Shown: positions 20,111 through 29,006, counted from the stretch's first letter. The stretch: DNA of 64,000 nucleotides from Trichomonas vaginalis G3 (GCF_026262505.1 NC_067205.1:27296556-27360555); one strand, 5' to 3'. Made by a program: numbers and translations. Notes: generated by a model from the letters alone, not told the origin.

Positions 20111-21025
20111 TTATAAGCGTTTTACATGAATTGTACGATGTATATTTGAAATTCTAAACAATTTTGTGGCTTCTATTTCTTCTGTCAGTATGTCAAAAGT
20201 TTTCACAATATTGAATGTTTCTTTATATTTCTTCTTGACATCTGAAAGAAGGAAATCGTCAGCAGTTGGATAGTTTTTGTTCAGAAATTCTAACATGTCC
20301 ATTTTATTTTCTGCTGGTTTCTCTGCTTCTTTCTTTAAGTCAGCATAGTCGTTTCGCATACGTTCTATCTCTTTGACGGAGTAGTTATATTTCCTCATTG
20401 CTGCTTTACATTTAGAACATTGTGGGTTCATTTTAGCATTGTACATTGAAATTTGTCCTGCAAGTACAACTATAGCGTCAATGGTTTTCTTTAACTCAAA
20501 AGTTGCGGGTTTTATTTGTTCGTTCCATATTTTACATCTTTTATCTTTATCTCTTATCTGCCATACACATTCAGCAACTAACGAAACAAAGTTGTCGTAG
20601 GTCTTAAACTCCTCCGATTTATATATGTCAGAAACATTCTTATATAACATGTCGCAATCTTTGTCCATGACTTTGTGGTTGCAATGAAATCCAAGAAACT
20701 CATAGTTAACCTTACGTATGAACTTCTTTATTTCAACTGAGTCGGTTGTTTTTACTTCTATTTCATCGAATTCAGGAATAGTAAGCTTTTGTTGTTGGAT
20801 TTCAGGAAGTTTAGGTAGATGGTCAATAATATCCTGCATTTCATAAAGATATTCTTCATTTGTTTCATCTTTCGCAGTGCAATCTAAATCTCCTTGGAGA
20901 AGTTCTTGCTTTATCTTCTGGATTTCTGTTTCGAAAGTATATGAAGAAGGAATGAAGCTTTTCATTTCTACTAACATTGAAGTTGGGTTCATGACTAACG
21001 AGTTTGGTGCTGTTGTTGCTAACAT
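20111..21025 (-). CDS. Polinton protein of unknown function (304 aa)
   Basis: It starts with MLATTAPNSLVMNPTSMLVE. It is mostly helical and charged, with a cysteine/histidine group (FHCNHKVMDKDCDM) and a CxxC (CSKCKAAMRKY), which might bind zinc. A C-terminal segment (FLNKNYPTADDFLLSDVKKK) looks like a small folded unit. The frame looks whole and is enclosed by inverted repeat arrays on both sides. I do not recognise a family. Confidence 0.6.
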   Translation of the reverse strand: MLATTAPNSLVMNPTSMLVEMKSFIPSSYTFETEIQKIKQELLQGDLDCTAKDETNEEYLYEMQDIIDHLPKLPEIQQQKLTIPEFDEIEVKTTDSVEIKKFIRKVNYEFLGFHCNHKVMDKDCDMLYKNVSDIYKSEEFKTYDNFVSLVAECVWQIRDKDKRCKIWNEQIKPATFELKKTIDAIVVLAGQISMYNAKMNPQCSKCKAAMRKYNYSVKEIERMRNDYADLKKEAEKPAENKMDMLEFLNKNYPTADDFLLSDVKKKYKETFNIVKTFDILTEEIEATKLFRISNIHRTIHVKRL

Positions 21026-21080
21026 GTTCTTACAATAAAAATAAAAAATATTTTTTTAAAAAAACTAACTTTATTTTTTA
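21026..21080 (-). promoter_or_regulatory. Shared AT-rich upstream block, copy 3
   Basis: It reads TTCTTACAATAAAAATAAAA, AATATTTTTTTAAAAAAACT, AACTTTATTTTTTATTT on the plus strand. The order of parts equals copies 1 and 2. Confidence 0.5.
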
Positions 21081-21127
21081 TTTCGGGAAAATTCAAGAGT
21101 TTTGTGTGTTTTCTACGATGGTAGAAA

Positions 21128-21806
21128 AGAGGTGAGAAAAGAGGTTAGATCTAACCTTCTACCCTAAATTATATTTTTGGGTCCTTTACACTCATTACGA
21201 AGAAGTCTTGACAAAACATTTACGAAGAAGTCTTGACAAAACATTTACGAAGAAGTCTTGACAAAACATGTACGAAGAAGTCTTGACAAAACATTTACGA
21301 AGAAGTCTTGACAAAACATTTACGAAGAAGTCTTGACAAAACATGTACGATGAAGTCTTGACAAAACATATACGAAGAAGTCATGACAAAACATTTACGA
21401 AGAAGAAGTTTATTTCCTGGACTGTTGTCAAAATGTCATGTTGTCACACTTTTTCAGAGAAGTTAAAATGACCGAGGGACCTGGTGACACCTTCAGTTCT
21501 TCAAAACATGTACGATGAAGTCATGACAAAACATATACGTTCATGTTTGACAAAACATTTACGATGAAATCATGACAAAACATATACGAAGAAGTTTATT
21601 TCCTGTGTTGTTGTCAAAATGTCATGTTGTCTCATTTTTTCAGAGAAGTTCGTTTAACCGAGGGACCGAGGGACCGAGGGACCTGGTGACACCTAAAAAC
21701 CATCTACCCTAAAATATATTTTTGCCGAATTCAGCAACAAAATTCAACGGGTGAGAAAAGAGGTGAGAAAAGAGGTGAGATCTCACCTCTTCACCTAAAA
21801 TATATT
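21128..21806. repeat. Second Polinton repeat field, inverted relative to the first
   Basis: About nine copies of ACGAAGAAGTCTTGACAAAACAT (21192-21400) are the inverse of the 25 bp array at 19364-19518. The ends carry the palindromic blocks GGTTAGATCTAACC and AGGTGAGATCTCACCT. Two longer near-copies (GTTTATTTCCTG... to ...CCGAGGGACC, about 21410-21510 and 21590-21690) lie in between. No gene is seen. Confidence 0.85.
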
Positions 21807-21808
21807 TT

Positions 21809-22680
21809 TCAATACTTTTTCAGCACTTTTCCGTAGTTATATATGAAAGACAATTCGAGATAAAAGTCATAGTACAATGGAATAATATGTTGCACACCAT
21901 TTGTTGTGAACCAAACTTGAAAGTCAGAGAAACTGTTACTAGGTGGTTCGTAGAATTTAGAAGCAAAGTCATAAAAGTCCTTACCAATACATAGAAAACT
22001 ATTGTTGCTTGAACTGAAACTTGCATGACACATAACATTTTGAGGGTCAAACACGTTTCTATAAACTGTCAAATCTGCTGGTGGAAGTATAAATTTAAAT
22101 GGACCATCTGGTGGTAATGGTTCGTTCTGGTTTAGTAACCGAAGAAATTGTGCCCAAGAACGTTTGTCTACTTTCCAAAATAAAAACTCTGTATCTCTTG
22201 GAGGGTTAATTTCAATCTTTTGAAATGAAACGGTGGAGTTCATCTTGTCATATTCTAGTTTCAGATAGTATGTTCCATTTAGTAAAGAGTCGTATTTTTC
22301 TTGAAATTCCCAATAATATTTGTTCATTTGAGTTTGAAAGTCATTTAGAGTTTTCTCAAGACTTTCGTCTGAACGAACTGTAAAGATTTCATTTCATCAA
22401 ATTTGTCTATTAGACCATCAGAACCTTTATACTGCCCATGAAAATATACTGCGAACATAAATGCGTTCGTTCTATTTGAAAACTCTTCTAAATCCTATTG
22501 CCTTTGCATCTGAAGGACTTTGAAGCCAACGAATTGGATAGTCAAACCTGTATGCTCGGGATGAAATTTCTTCATCTGAAATAGTCCTACCAGCATTTGT
22601 AAAGATATAGTCTAACGGTTTTGTATCTGCTACTTTTGTTCTTTGTTTTCAACCTGAAGCATTTAATATATGTAAAAATA
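21809..22680 (-). pseudogene. Broken paralogue of the protein at 25518-26366
   Basis: The C-terminal text (SDFQVWFTTNGVQHIIPLYY, YLELSFIYNYG) closely matches that of the whole gene at 25518-26366, and further upstream similarity continues towards 22680. The copy looks broken, with two or more breaks. Confidence 0.7.
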
Positions 22681-22687
22681 TATTGTT

Positions 22688-23272
22688 TTAAAATGGTATG
22701 CCATATAGCTTCTTGAATTTGTTAAGAAGTATTTGAACGTGTTTTCCATCTGTATCTCTAGTGTTTACATAAGCATAGCCTTCCTTAGTAAAATATACTT
22801 GTAATTTCCTATAGTTTACGCCGGTATAAAAGTAGAAAGAGTCTTGTTCTTCGCTATAGTAGTAAAACTCAAACGTATGCTTGCCATAGTCTGTAATTTC
22901 AATTGTTTCATCTTCTAGTTCGTCGACAAATTCGAATACAATATCTCCAAATTTGCCTTTGTTCTTATTGTTTTCAGAACGAGTGACCCAACGTAAGTTT
23001 TCAAGTCTATTGTCGTTTCTTATATGGTTTATATGGTCTACAAAAGGTAAATTGTTAGGATTCAGTATAAAATGAGTTGCAATGACAACATGTTTAAGAT
23101 AGCGTTTCCCACCCATCTTCATAATAGCATATCCGTCATTTCGCTCCCATTCGCTTAAAACTCTTTTTGTCTTTTTGTTTCTGACTTCAAATGACTCACA
23201 ACAGTGAATTTCATATTTCTCATCTAACAAACAAGTTTCCCAACGGTCTGCTCCAACAAATTCAGCGTACAT
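22688..23272 (-). CDS. HNH endonuclease
   Basis: A 194-residue protein with an NUMOD-like start (WETCLLDEKYEIHCCESFEVRN) and an HNH core. The core reads HVVIATHFILNP, then LPFVDHINHIRNDNRLENLRWVT, with the paired histidines and the terminal N-L-R-W typical of phage and homing HNH nucleases. The C-terminal 80 residues (FYYYSEEQDSFYFYTGVNYR) look like a DNA-binding add-on. It may be a homing-type nuclease or serve the element's competition. The frame looks whole. Confidence 0.85.
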   Translation of the reverse strand: MYAEFVGADRWETCLLDEKYEIHCCESFEVRNKKTKRVLSEWERNDGYAIMKMGGKRYLKHVVIATHFILNPNNLPFVDHINHIRNDNRLENLRWVTRSENNKNKGKFGDIVFEFVDELEDETIEITDYGKHTFEFYYYSEEQDSFYFYTGVNYRKLQVYFTKEGYAYVNTRDTDGKHVQILLNKFKKLYGIPF

Positions 23273-23307
23273 TTCAAATAAAATAAAAAAATATTTTTTA
23301 AAAAATA

Positions 23308-23410
23308 TATTGTTTTAAAATGGTATGCCATTTCATATTTCTCATCTAACAAACAAGTTTCCCAACGGTCTTCTCCAACAAACTCAGCGTACATTTCAAA
23401 TAAAATAAAA
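23308..23410 (-). repeat. Short partial copy of the HNH gene ends
   Basis: It contains TTGTTTTAAAATGGTATGCC (as at the 3' end of the HNH gene), followed at once by the sequence of that gene's 5' end and its AT-rich upstream block. It is a remnant and not a gene. Confidence 0.75.
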
Positions 23411-23599
23411 AAATATTTTTTTCTTTACTTAACATAACCGCCTGCTGCCATAAGTCTTTGACGCCAACCCATACCAGCTAATGAAGGTTGACTTGGTTTA
23501 GTTTGGAAACTAAACTTTGGTTTTGGTTTATCTTCAGTTTTTGGTTTCTCTTCTTCTATCTTCTTTCCATCCTCCTATCATATGATGACAAATATAGAC

Positions 23600-24093
23600 A
23601 CTTCTCCCAGGCAAAGATGAGACAAGTTTTAAATATTTACAATAACCGTAAACAAAAAGGTTTGGGAAACCACTCCCCCGAAGAAATGAAAAACAACCCT
23701 GACTTAGAGAAAGACTATATATTTAATAATTTAGTCAAAAGAGACAAACAAGAAAGAATGCCGGGCTTCAAACTTCAGAAAGGTGACAAAGTAAAAATAG
23801 AAATACCTAAACGCGACCCATATGAAAATACTATTGACTATGACAACAATGGGAACCCGACAGGTACTCACATTCGTGTTCGTAAAAATAGAAGAAAGTA
23901 TACAAGAGAATATTATGAAGTTTTAGGCAAACATGGCAAAATGTACACACTGCAAGCAGAAGATAAAACTACTATTGTCAGACCTCGTTTCAAACTTGTC
24001 AAAGTTCAAGGTGGTATACTTTCAAAGACAGTTCCTAACAAATATAAGACAACTCCTGACGAATATGCTAAAGAAGTTGAAAATGACGACTAA
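23600..24093 (+). pseudogene. Polinton integrase remnant (retroviral-type), broken
   Basis: The text MRQVLNIYNNRKQKGLGNHS resembles the end of the retroviral-type integrase core. It is followed by the basic beta-barrel-like tail (FKLQKGDKVKIEIPKR, EYYEVLGKHGKMYTLQAED) seen at the C-terminus of Maverick integrases. No active-site part is recognised, so the gene is broken and the element is not expected to move by its own means. Confidence 0.65.
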
Positions 24094-25499
24094 GCATTTC
24101 TATACCATGCGTAAACTGTCATGTAAGGTGGCATGTAGTCTTTACTTTGTCCGGTTGTTTGCGTATACCCTGAAACGCGATGTGTATGGTTTCCTCCTCC
24201 CTCAGTGTTACTCCAGTAACAATTTATAGCAAACTGAACGTTGTCTTTAACATCATATCCTTTACCTTTTGTCATTGCTGACCAATTCCAATATCTATGA
24301 CTATGCCAACCTGCTTGAGATGTACTTAAATCTATGTAGTGACTGTGCGCAGGTAAGTTTTCACCTGAAATCGTTTTACTTCCACCTGTTTCCTTTGAAG
24401 AGTTTGCACAATACAAAAACCTGTCGACTATTTGAGTCCAAGTTCCAAAACCCAGAACTACTTCTGGTCTGGTAGAGTTCATTGACGTATAAATAGAGCC
24501 TATAGGATATAATGTTTGAAGTATTTCTGTCTTTAATGTTTGAAGCTCTGTTTTGTCTGCTTTCTTCTCATATAAATCTTGAGCAGTGAATTTAACGTTA
24601 TTTTCATCCTTCATGACATAAACATCTTTACATCTAATGTTTCTCATCGTTGTTATGTTTTCATCCGATGTTAAACCTTGTGGAAAGTTAGGAGGTTTCC
24701 AATATAATACATCCCCATCAGGTTCTTCAACCGTTCCTTCAATACTTTCTATAGCAACAGTTGTAAAACTTGTATGTGTATGGTTCTTGTCTGCTTTCTT
24801 CTCTAACTCATCGTTAACATAAGTTTTATCTGCTTTAAGGTCTAAACATCCTGAAACCCATCCCGTATCAGCTTTACTTTTTAAAATCTTCGATGTCCAT
24901 TCATGGTACCAGTCAACCCTTTCTTTCATTTCGTTATCTTTTTCATCCACATATTCCTTATCCGCTTTCTTCTCTAACTTACTAGCCACATATTCCTTAT
25001 CCGCTTTCTTTTCAAGGCTAACGTTTAAGTCTGTTATTTCAGATATAGAATGTATATGAGTCTTTTTAGAATATTCGTTTTCAGCTCTTGTCACTTCACT
25101 TGACATTTTATTGTCAACATATGTTTTGTCTGCTAGTTCAGGATGAGTATGTTCTTTTGTTGCATAAGCTTTGTTAGCTCTTTCTTCTTCTTTTGCTATT
25201 GCATCGTCTACATATGTTTTGTCTGCTTTGTTGTCAACATCTGCTTTCAAAAGAAGTTCATTTATAGGTTTCTCGTTTAAAGTTCCTTTTGTTGGATTTA
25301 TACAGACAGTATTGTTCTTCTTGTCTTGAAATAGAAACTCATCTGTCATTGGGTTTAATGTCAGTTTTAAGTTTCCTTCTTTCAATGACTCAGATATCTT
25401 AGAATAGTTTGAAAAGTTTGTTGTGTTCTTATTTAGAGCTTGCATAATGAGTTGTCGGTTGTGTTGTATTTCTCTCATAGACGCTGTTTCATTTGACAT
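24090..25499 (-). CDS. Phage tail-fibre/collar-like protein
   Basis: A 469-residue protein. The middle consists of repeated ADKTYVDDAI / KKADKEYVDEK units, as in trimeric phage fibre shafts. The C-terminal 130 residues resemble the phage tail-collar (short-fibre) domain: LYPIGSIYTSMNSTRPEVVL, FGTWTQIVDRFLYC, GGSKTISGENLPAHSHYI, and the end QSKDYMPPYMTVYAWYRNA. His-rich HSH and HTH motifs in this domain bind metal in phage fibres. It may be an attachment protein of the particle. The frame looks whole. It ends within the stop region of the integrase remnant on the other strand. Confidence 0.85.
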   Translation of the reverse strand: MSNETASMREIQHNRQLIMQALNKNTTNFSNYSKISESLKEGNLKLTLNPMTDEFLFQDKKNNTVCINPTKGTLNEKPINELLLKADVDNKADKTYVDDAIAKEEERANKAYATKEHTHPELADKTYVDNKMSSEVTRAENEYSKKTHIHSISEITDLNVSLEKKADKEYVASKLEKKADKEYVDEKDNEMKERVDWYHEWTSKILKSKADTGWVSGCLDLKADKTYVNDELEKKADKNHTHTSFTTVAIESIEGTVEEPDGDVLYWKPPNFPQGLTSDENITTMRNIRCKDVYVMKDENNVKFTAQDLYEKKADKTELQTLKTEILQTLYPIGSIYTSMNSTRPEVVLGFGTWTQIVDRFLYCANSSKETGGSKTISGENLPAHSHYIDLSTSQAGWHSHRYWNWSAMTKGKGYDVKDNVQFAINCYWSNTEGGGNHTHRVSGYTQTTGQSKDYMPPYMTVYAWYRNA

Positions 25500-25517
25500 T
25501 TTTATTCTAGATAAAAT

Positions 25518-26366
25518 ATGCTTTCAATAGAAAAAGAAAATTCAAGAGTTGCTACAACTAAACCATTAGATGAACTTTTTACTAATATCGGTCAAAAGTT
25601 TGAGACAGAGACCGTAAAGCATGAAGGCTATCGTTTTGACTACCCATTAAGATGGTTAAGAGACCCATCCGTCACAAAAGCTATTGGCTTTCGTAGAATG
25701 AAGTTCATTTCAGAAGCCATACATGGTTTCCCATTTACGGTCGGTTTTGAAGTTCGATACTATAACAAAGAAAAACGTATGTATGAGAAATTTGAACAGG
25801 GAAAACTTTTACAAGTGAATTTGCTTGTAAACTTAGAAACAACTCTTCAAGCTTTTCAAGAAAAAATAAACGACATCTATATCGAATATGCAAACCAGTA
25901 TAACATTGACGAGGGAGAGTACCATCTCGATATTATTTATGACAGGAAAAATGCAACTGTTAAAATCAATAGAATAGAAGACCTTGGAGAAAACGTTTAT
26001 ATTTCTACAAAATATAACAACTTGGCATGGTATAGATTTATGAGGATGTTAAATCAGCCTGCAGAATATCCAGTACACCCGGACTTTTATGAAGTCGAAA
26101 ACCCTAATGGAACATATGAAAATGTTTTCGACCAAGATGCTGTGATAGTTCATGCTTCATTTTCTGGTGCACAAAACTCTTTTTTATGCTTGGCAAATGA
26201 CTTTTACGAAAAACCTACAAAGCTATATGAACCACCAAGTGGAAGTATTTCAGACTTTCAAGTATGGTTTACTACAGATGGAAGAAAAAGAACAATTCCA
26301 TTATACCATGCGTTTTACTTAGAACTTAGTTTCATATACAACTACTATCGAACGGTAAAAATATAA
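25518..26366 (+). CDS. Polinton protein of unknown function with a broken paralogue nearby
   Basis: A 282-residue protein starting with MLSIEKENSRVATTKPLDEL. It is beta-rich, with RFDYPLRWLRDPSVTKAIGF early and SDFQVWFTTDGRKRTIPLYH near the end. It is divergent from the fibre gene with 18 bases between starts, so the two probably share a promoter. A broken copy lies at 21809-22680. I do not know the family; a virion or fibre-assembly part is a guess from the pairing. Confidence 0.6.
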   Translation: MLSIEKENSRVATTKPLDELFTNIGQKFETETVKHEGYRFDYPLRWLRDPSVTKAIGFRRMKFISEAIHGFPFTVGFEVRYYNKEKRMYEKFEQGKLLQVNLLVNLETTLQAFQEKINDIYIEYANQYNIDEGEYHLDIIYDRKNATVKINRIEDLGENVYISTKYNNLAWYRFMRMLNQPAEYPVHPDFYEVENPNGTYENVFDQDAVIVHASFSGAQNSFLCLANDFYEKPTKLYEPPSGSISDFQVWFTTDGRKRTIPLYHAFYLELSFIYNYYRTVKI

Positions 26367-26374
26367 TTTTTTAA

Positions 26375-26612
26375 TACGGTTGAGGTGTTGGATTTGGTTG
26401 CCAACTAGACTGTGGTGCAGGTTCAGGCTGTTGGTATAACAGGAGCTTGTTCTTCTGGTTCAGGGTCTTTAGGTAATACCAACGAACTGACCTACTCTTT
26501 TACCAATATTTTTGACTCCGTTCCAAATTCCTCTTCCGACAGATTTTATTCCATTCCATATACCTCTTCCAACATTTCGAAAGAAGTTTCCTATTCTTCC
26601 AAAGAAACCCAT
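26375..26612 (-). pseudogene. Small basic membrane-active-like capsid peptide region, broken
   Basis: The encoded start reads GFFGRIGNFFRNVGRGIWNG and repeats the pattern VGRGIWNGVKNIG. It is a Gly/Trp/Arg-rich amphipathic sequence like the small capsid-associated, membrane-acting proteins of Polintons and adenoviruses. A Pro-rich tail follows. The region looks broken, with one or two breaks. Confidence 0.5.
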
Positions 26613-26629
26613 TTACTACGTGTAAAAAT

Positions 26630-26993
26630 CTAATGTCCGCCTAGTCTCTTACGTTTCCTGTTGAGTTCCATAGCATTCTTTAACTGGAGCTCATACATTC
26701 TGTTTCTCCTCTGGTAGAAAACATATTCTGGGTCAACTCCTGTGTTCGCGTCATCTGCATAGAGTTGTTTATATCCCACTTCGGGGTTTGTATAAAACTC
26801 TTTCCATCTCATATTTGCATACCATGGTGGCAAACCTAACGCAGCGTCATTTGACATGGCAGTTTGCATTTGTACATCTGTTGGCACTTGACCATAGTTT
26901 GCCATTGCAGTTTGTATTCTGACTTATTTGGAATATTCTCTGGGTTTGGTTGTCCAGGTTGCTGTGCATTCGCTAAGTTCTGTGCGTCCATTT
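26630..26993 (-). pseudogene. Small Polinton protein region, unknown
   Basis: A Gln/Asn/Pro-rich start (DAQNLANAQQPGQPNPENIP) is followed by a 90-residue charged region ending in a basic patch (NAMELNRKRKRLGGH). It lies in the tight minus-strand row of small genes near the right end. The region looks broken, with about one break. No family is recognised. Confidence 0.45.
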
Positions 26994-27013
26994 AATATTA
27001 GATAAAATATCTC

Positions 27014-27145
27014 TTACGAGTACATATGCTGAACATTTGCAGGCATTGGTTCATCTTCATATTCTCTGTACTTTTCTGCCACGTCAAATAAATAAATGAC
27101 ACAATGGAAAAAACCTAAAACAAGTAGTCCTATTTCAAACCACAT
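27014..27145 (-). CDS. 43-residue single-span membrane protein of the Polinton
   Basis: ATG at 27143-27145. The protein starts WFEIGLLVLGFFHCVIYLF after Met, one hydrophobic span, followed by an acidic, soluble tail (EKYREYEDEPMPANVQHMYS). It lies between the small-protein region and the methylase gene. Small membrane proteins of this kind are common in Polintons and virophages. The function is unknown. Confidence 0.5.
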   Translation of the reverse strand: MWFEIGLLVLGFFHCVIYLFDVAEKYREYEDEPMPANVQHMYS

Positions 27146-27188
27146 TTACTTACCAATAAAATTTCTTTGTTATGACACTTTCTCCGGT

Positions 27189-27947
27189 TTATAGACCTCT
27201 CTCATATTCTATCTTGTCATATCTAAACTCATAGTCATGTATGTCCTCTAACCATCTCATAACGGTTTCCAAACCACTTTTATCGGATGTAAAGTAAAAG
27301 CATGGACAGTTATGTAAAACGTCTAAAGTTTCTAAAGAGTCTCTCAAAGTCCAGTCTACTTGGTATTGAAAATCGCATGTGTTATAGAACGGCGGGTCCA
27401 CTATAAAGAAAACATTTTCCTTGTCTTTATATTTTTCATACAACTCTGTCCAACGACATCTCACAAACTCTATACCCTCAATATATTTTTCTATGTCCTC
27501 TTTGAAAACATTTGTATAGTTAAGATATAAAACATTTGACATAAGTGTTTCAATGTCATGAACTCTTATAGAACCACTATATAATAGTCTAGCAGATATA
27601 CTATCCCAGTCTATATATTCTGCTTTTTTCAAAACCTCTCTCACAATATTTTTCTTATCTAATGGTATACGTTCCATCTTACCTATAGGTATCTTTTCTT
27701 TTAACTCTTTCAATATATTGTTTGTGTCTGGAATATGTTTGAGACGGTCCATATAGTTGTCGAAGTCATTGCATATAATCTTTGAGTCTGGGAATATTGT
27801 ATGGCACAAATGGGATATATAGAAACTTCCACCGAACAAATCTACAAATGTTAGACCATTCGGTAGTTTCTTAAGTTCTCTCAATATAATATCTTTACAT
27901 TTACTCTTATTTCCAAAGAACGGTAACGGTGGTTTTGTAAAATTCAT
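27189..27947 (-). CDS. DNA adenine N6-methyltransferase, D12 class (Dam-like)
   Basis: A 252-residue protein with the D12-class motifs in order. PPLPFFGNKSK at residues 6-16 corresponds to the FxGxK SAM-binding start. FVDLFGGSFYIS (about 35-46) corresponds to motif I. IICNDFDNYM lies at about 58. FFIVDPPFYNT near 178 is the catalytic DPPY-type motif, here DPPF. It would methylate adenine in DNA, perhaps to mark the element's own DNA or protect it from its HNH nuclease. It is the last gene before the right terminal repeat. The frame looks whole. Confidence 0.9.
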   Translation of the reverse strand: MNFTKPPLPFFGNKSKCKDIILRELKKLPNGLTFVDLFGGSFYISHLCHTIFPDSKIICNDFDNYMDRLKHIPDTNNILKELKEKIPIGKMERIPLDKKNIVREVLKKAEYIDWDSISARLLYSGSIRVHDIETLMSNVLYLNYTNVFKEDIEKYIEGIEFVRCRWTELYEKYKDKENVFFIVDPPFYNTCDFQYQVDWTLRDSLETLDVLHNCPCFYFTSDKSGLETVMRWLEDIHDYEFRYDKIEYERGL

Positions 27948-27988
27948 TTATATATAATAATAAAAATGTTTTTTTCCTGAAAAGTGAC

Positions 27989-28152
27989 AGAAAAGGCTTC
28001 TCAAAGTATACTTCCGTGGAACGCCTGTAACTTTTCCTGTAGCGACGATAGACCCTTACTTGTCCGGACAAAGTTATACTAAACATCTTCAGGGCTAGAG
28101 GGCACGAAGTGCCTGGAGGCCCCACTACCTTTTTTTTTTTTTTTTTTTTTTT
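27989..28152 (-). repeat. Right terminal inverted repeat of the Polinton
   Basis: It ends in 23 T. Its hairpin reads (element-end orientation) AGGCAC-TTC-GTGCCC where the left copy has AGGGGC-TGC-GCCCCT. The palindrome TTGTCCGGACAA is kept. GATTC follows at 28153-28157, repeating the left flank. Confidence 0.95.
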
Positions 28153-28430
28153 GATTCTCGTTAACGTATCTATTTGAATAAAATATTTGATATATAAGCT
28201 CACATTTTTCTATTTGTATGGATAACATCATTAAGATTCCTGCAGAACGAGCACATTGCAAAGCAACGAAAGCTAAAAAACAATTTATTGTAAATTTGAA
28301 TTATAGTAATATACTGATTTTATCCGGGTATCCTTTAAATTTGAATATAATATACGGTAAATTTTTATTATAAGACAAATAGAAATGAAACTAAAAAATG
28401 AACAAAACTGCAAACAAAAGTTTGAATATT

Positions 28431-29006
28431 TCACTCATCTAAAACATCAGAATTCTTATTGATACCTGTATCTAGCATAATTCCACCAGTAAATGTGGCA
28501 ATATGATTTGTATTAGTTTTAAGACTTGAATACCAACGATTTTTCACAGAAGCAGGGCTTCTTCCTGGTAGCTGTTGTGCGATTATTGACCATTTATTAC
28601 CAATTTCGCGTTGCTTTTCTAAAATTAATTGATCTTCCCATGGCTCGAACGGCTCGTGTCTGATTTGAGGGTCTAAACAATGATGCCATCTCTCTCTGCA
28701 CTGTTTGGAAGTTCTTGTAGGAACAAATCTTGCAATATCTGTCCATTTCTTGGGCCCAAGTTGATGAACTGCAGAAATTAATTGTTCATCTTCTTGCTGG
28801 GACCAACTTCCACGAGTGCAATACTGTGGAACTTTAGAGGATTGAGTATTTTGTGTCTGATTTCGATAAATTAATGAAAGGATTTCAGGCGAATACTGTT
28901 GATTTGTGTTCTGAAAATTGAGGTAATCTGTACTCATTTGTTGCTGTCCCATACCCATACCGTTCATCATCGATAAATCTAATCCCATAGAAGGGTCATC
29001 AGTCAT
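28431..29006 (-). CDS. R2R3-type Myb DNA-binding protein
   Basis: A 191-residue protein. The N-terminal 60 residues are Met/Gln/Asn-rich. Two Myb repeats follow: RGSWSQQEDEQLISAVHQLG with KKWTDIARFVPTRTSKQCRE and RWHHCLDP (about 67-115), then FEPWEDQLILEKQREIGNKW with SIIAQQLPGRSPASVKNRWY (about 118-165). The tryptophans and recognition helices are intact. It is a nuclear transcription factor of the kind that T. vaginalis uses for gene regulation through Myb sites. The 3' end lies about 270 bases from the Polinton right end, with nothing recognisable between. The upstream sequence TCAGAGAATTTTGGCGCC may hold the Inr. Confidence 0.9.
   Translation of the reverse strand: MTDDPSMGLDLSMMNGMGMGQQQMSTDYLNFQNTNQQYSPEILSLIYRNQTQNTQSSKVPQYCTRGSWSQQEDEQLISAVHQLGPKKWTDIARFVPTRTSKQCRERWHHCLDPQIRHEPFEPWEDQLILEKQREIGNKWSIIAQQLPGRSPASVKNRWYSSLKTNTNHIATFTGGIMLDTGINKNSDVLDE

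Larger units (their letters stand above)
5963..28152. mobile_element. Polinton/Maverick-type element, broken (about 22.2 kb)
   Basis: The element is bounded by inverted repeats of about 160 bp that end in a run of A (left) or T (right), and by a 5 bp duplication GATTC at 5958-5962 and 28153-28157. Parts recognised: major and minor capsid genes, a packaging ATPase, an SF3 helicase, an integrase remnant, two KilA-N-type genes, an HNH nuclease, a D12-type adenine methylase and a phage-collar-like fibre protein. No family B DNA polymerase or adenain-like protease is recognisable. The element looks broken, with roughly six to ten breaks, while many of its genes still look whole. The two inverted repeats differ at only about 8 of 141 aligned non-homopolymer positions. 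This and the many open frames suggest a fairly young fossil. Confidence 0.9.
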
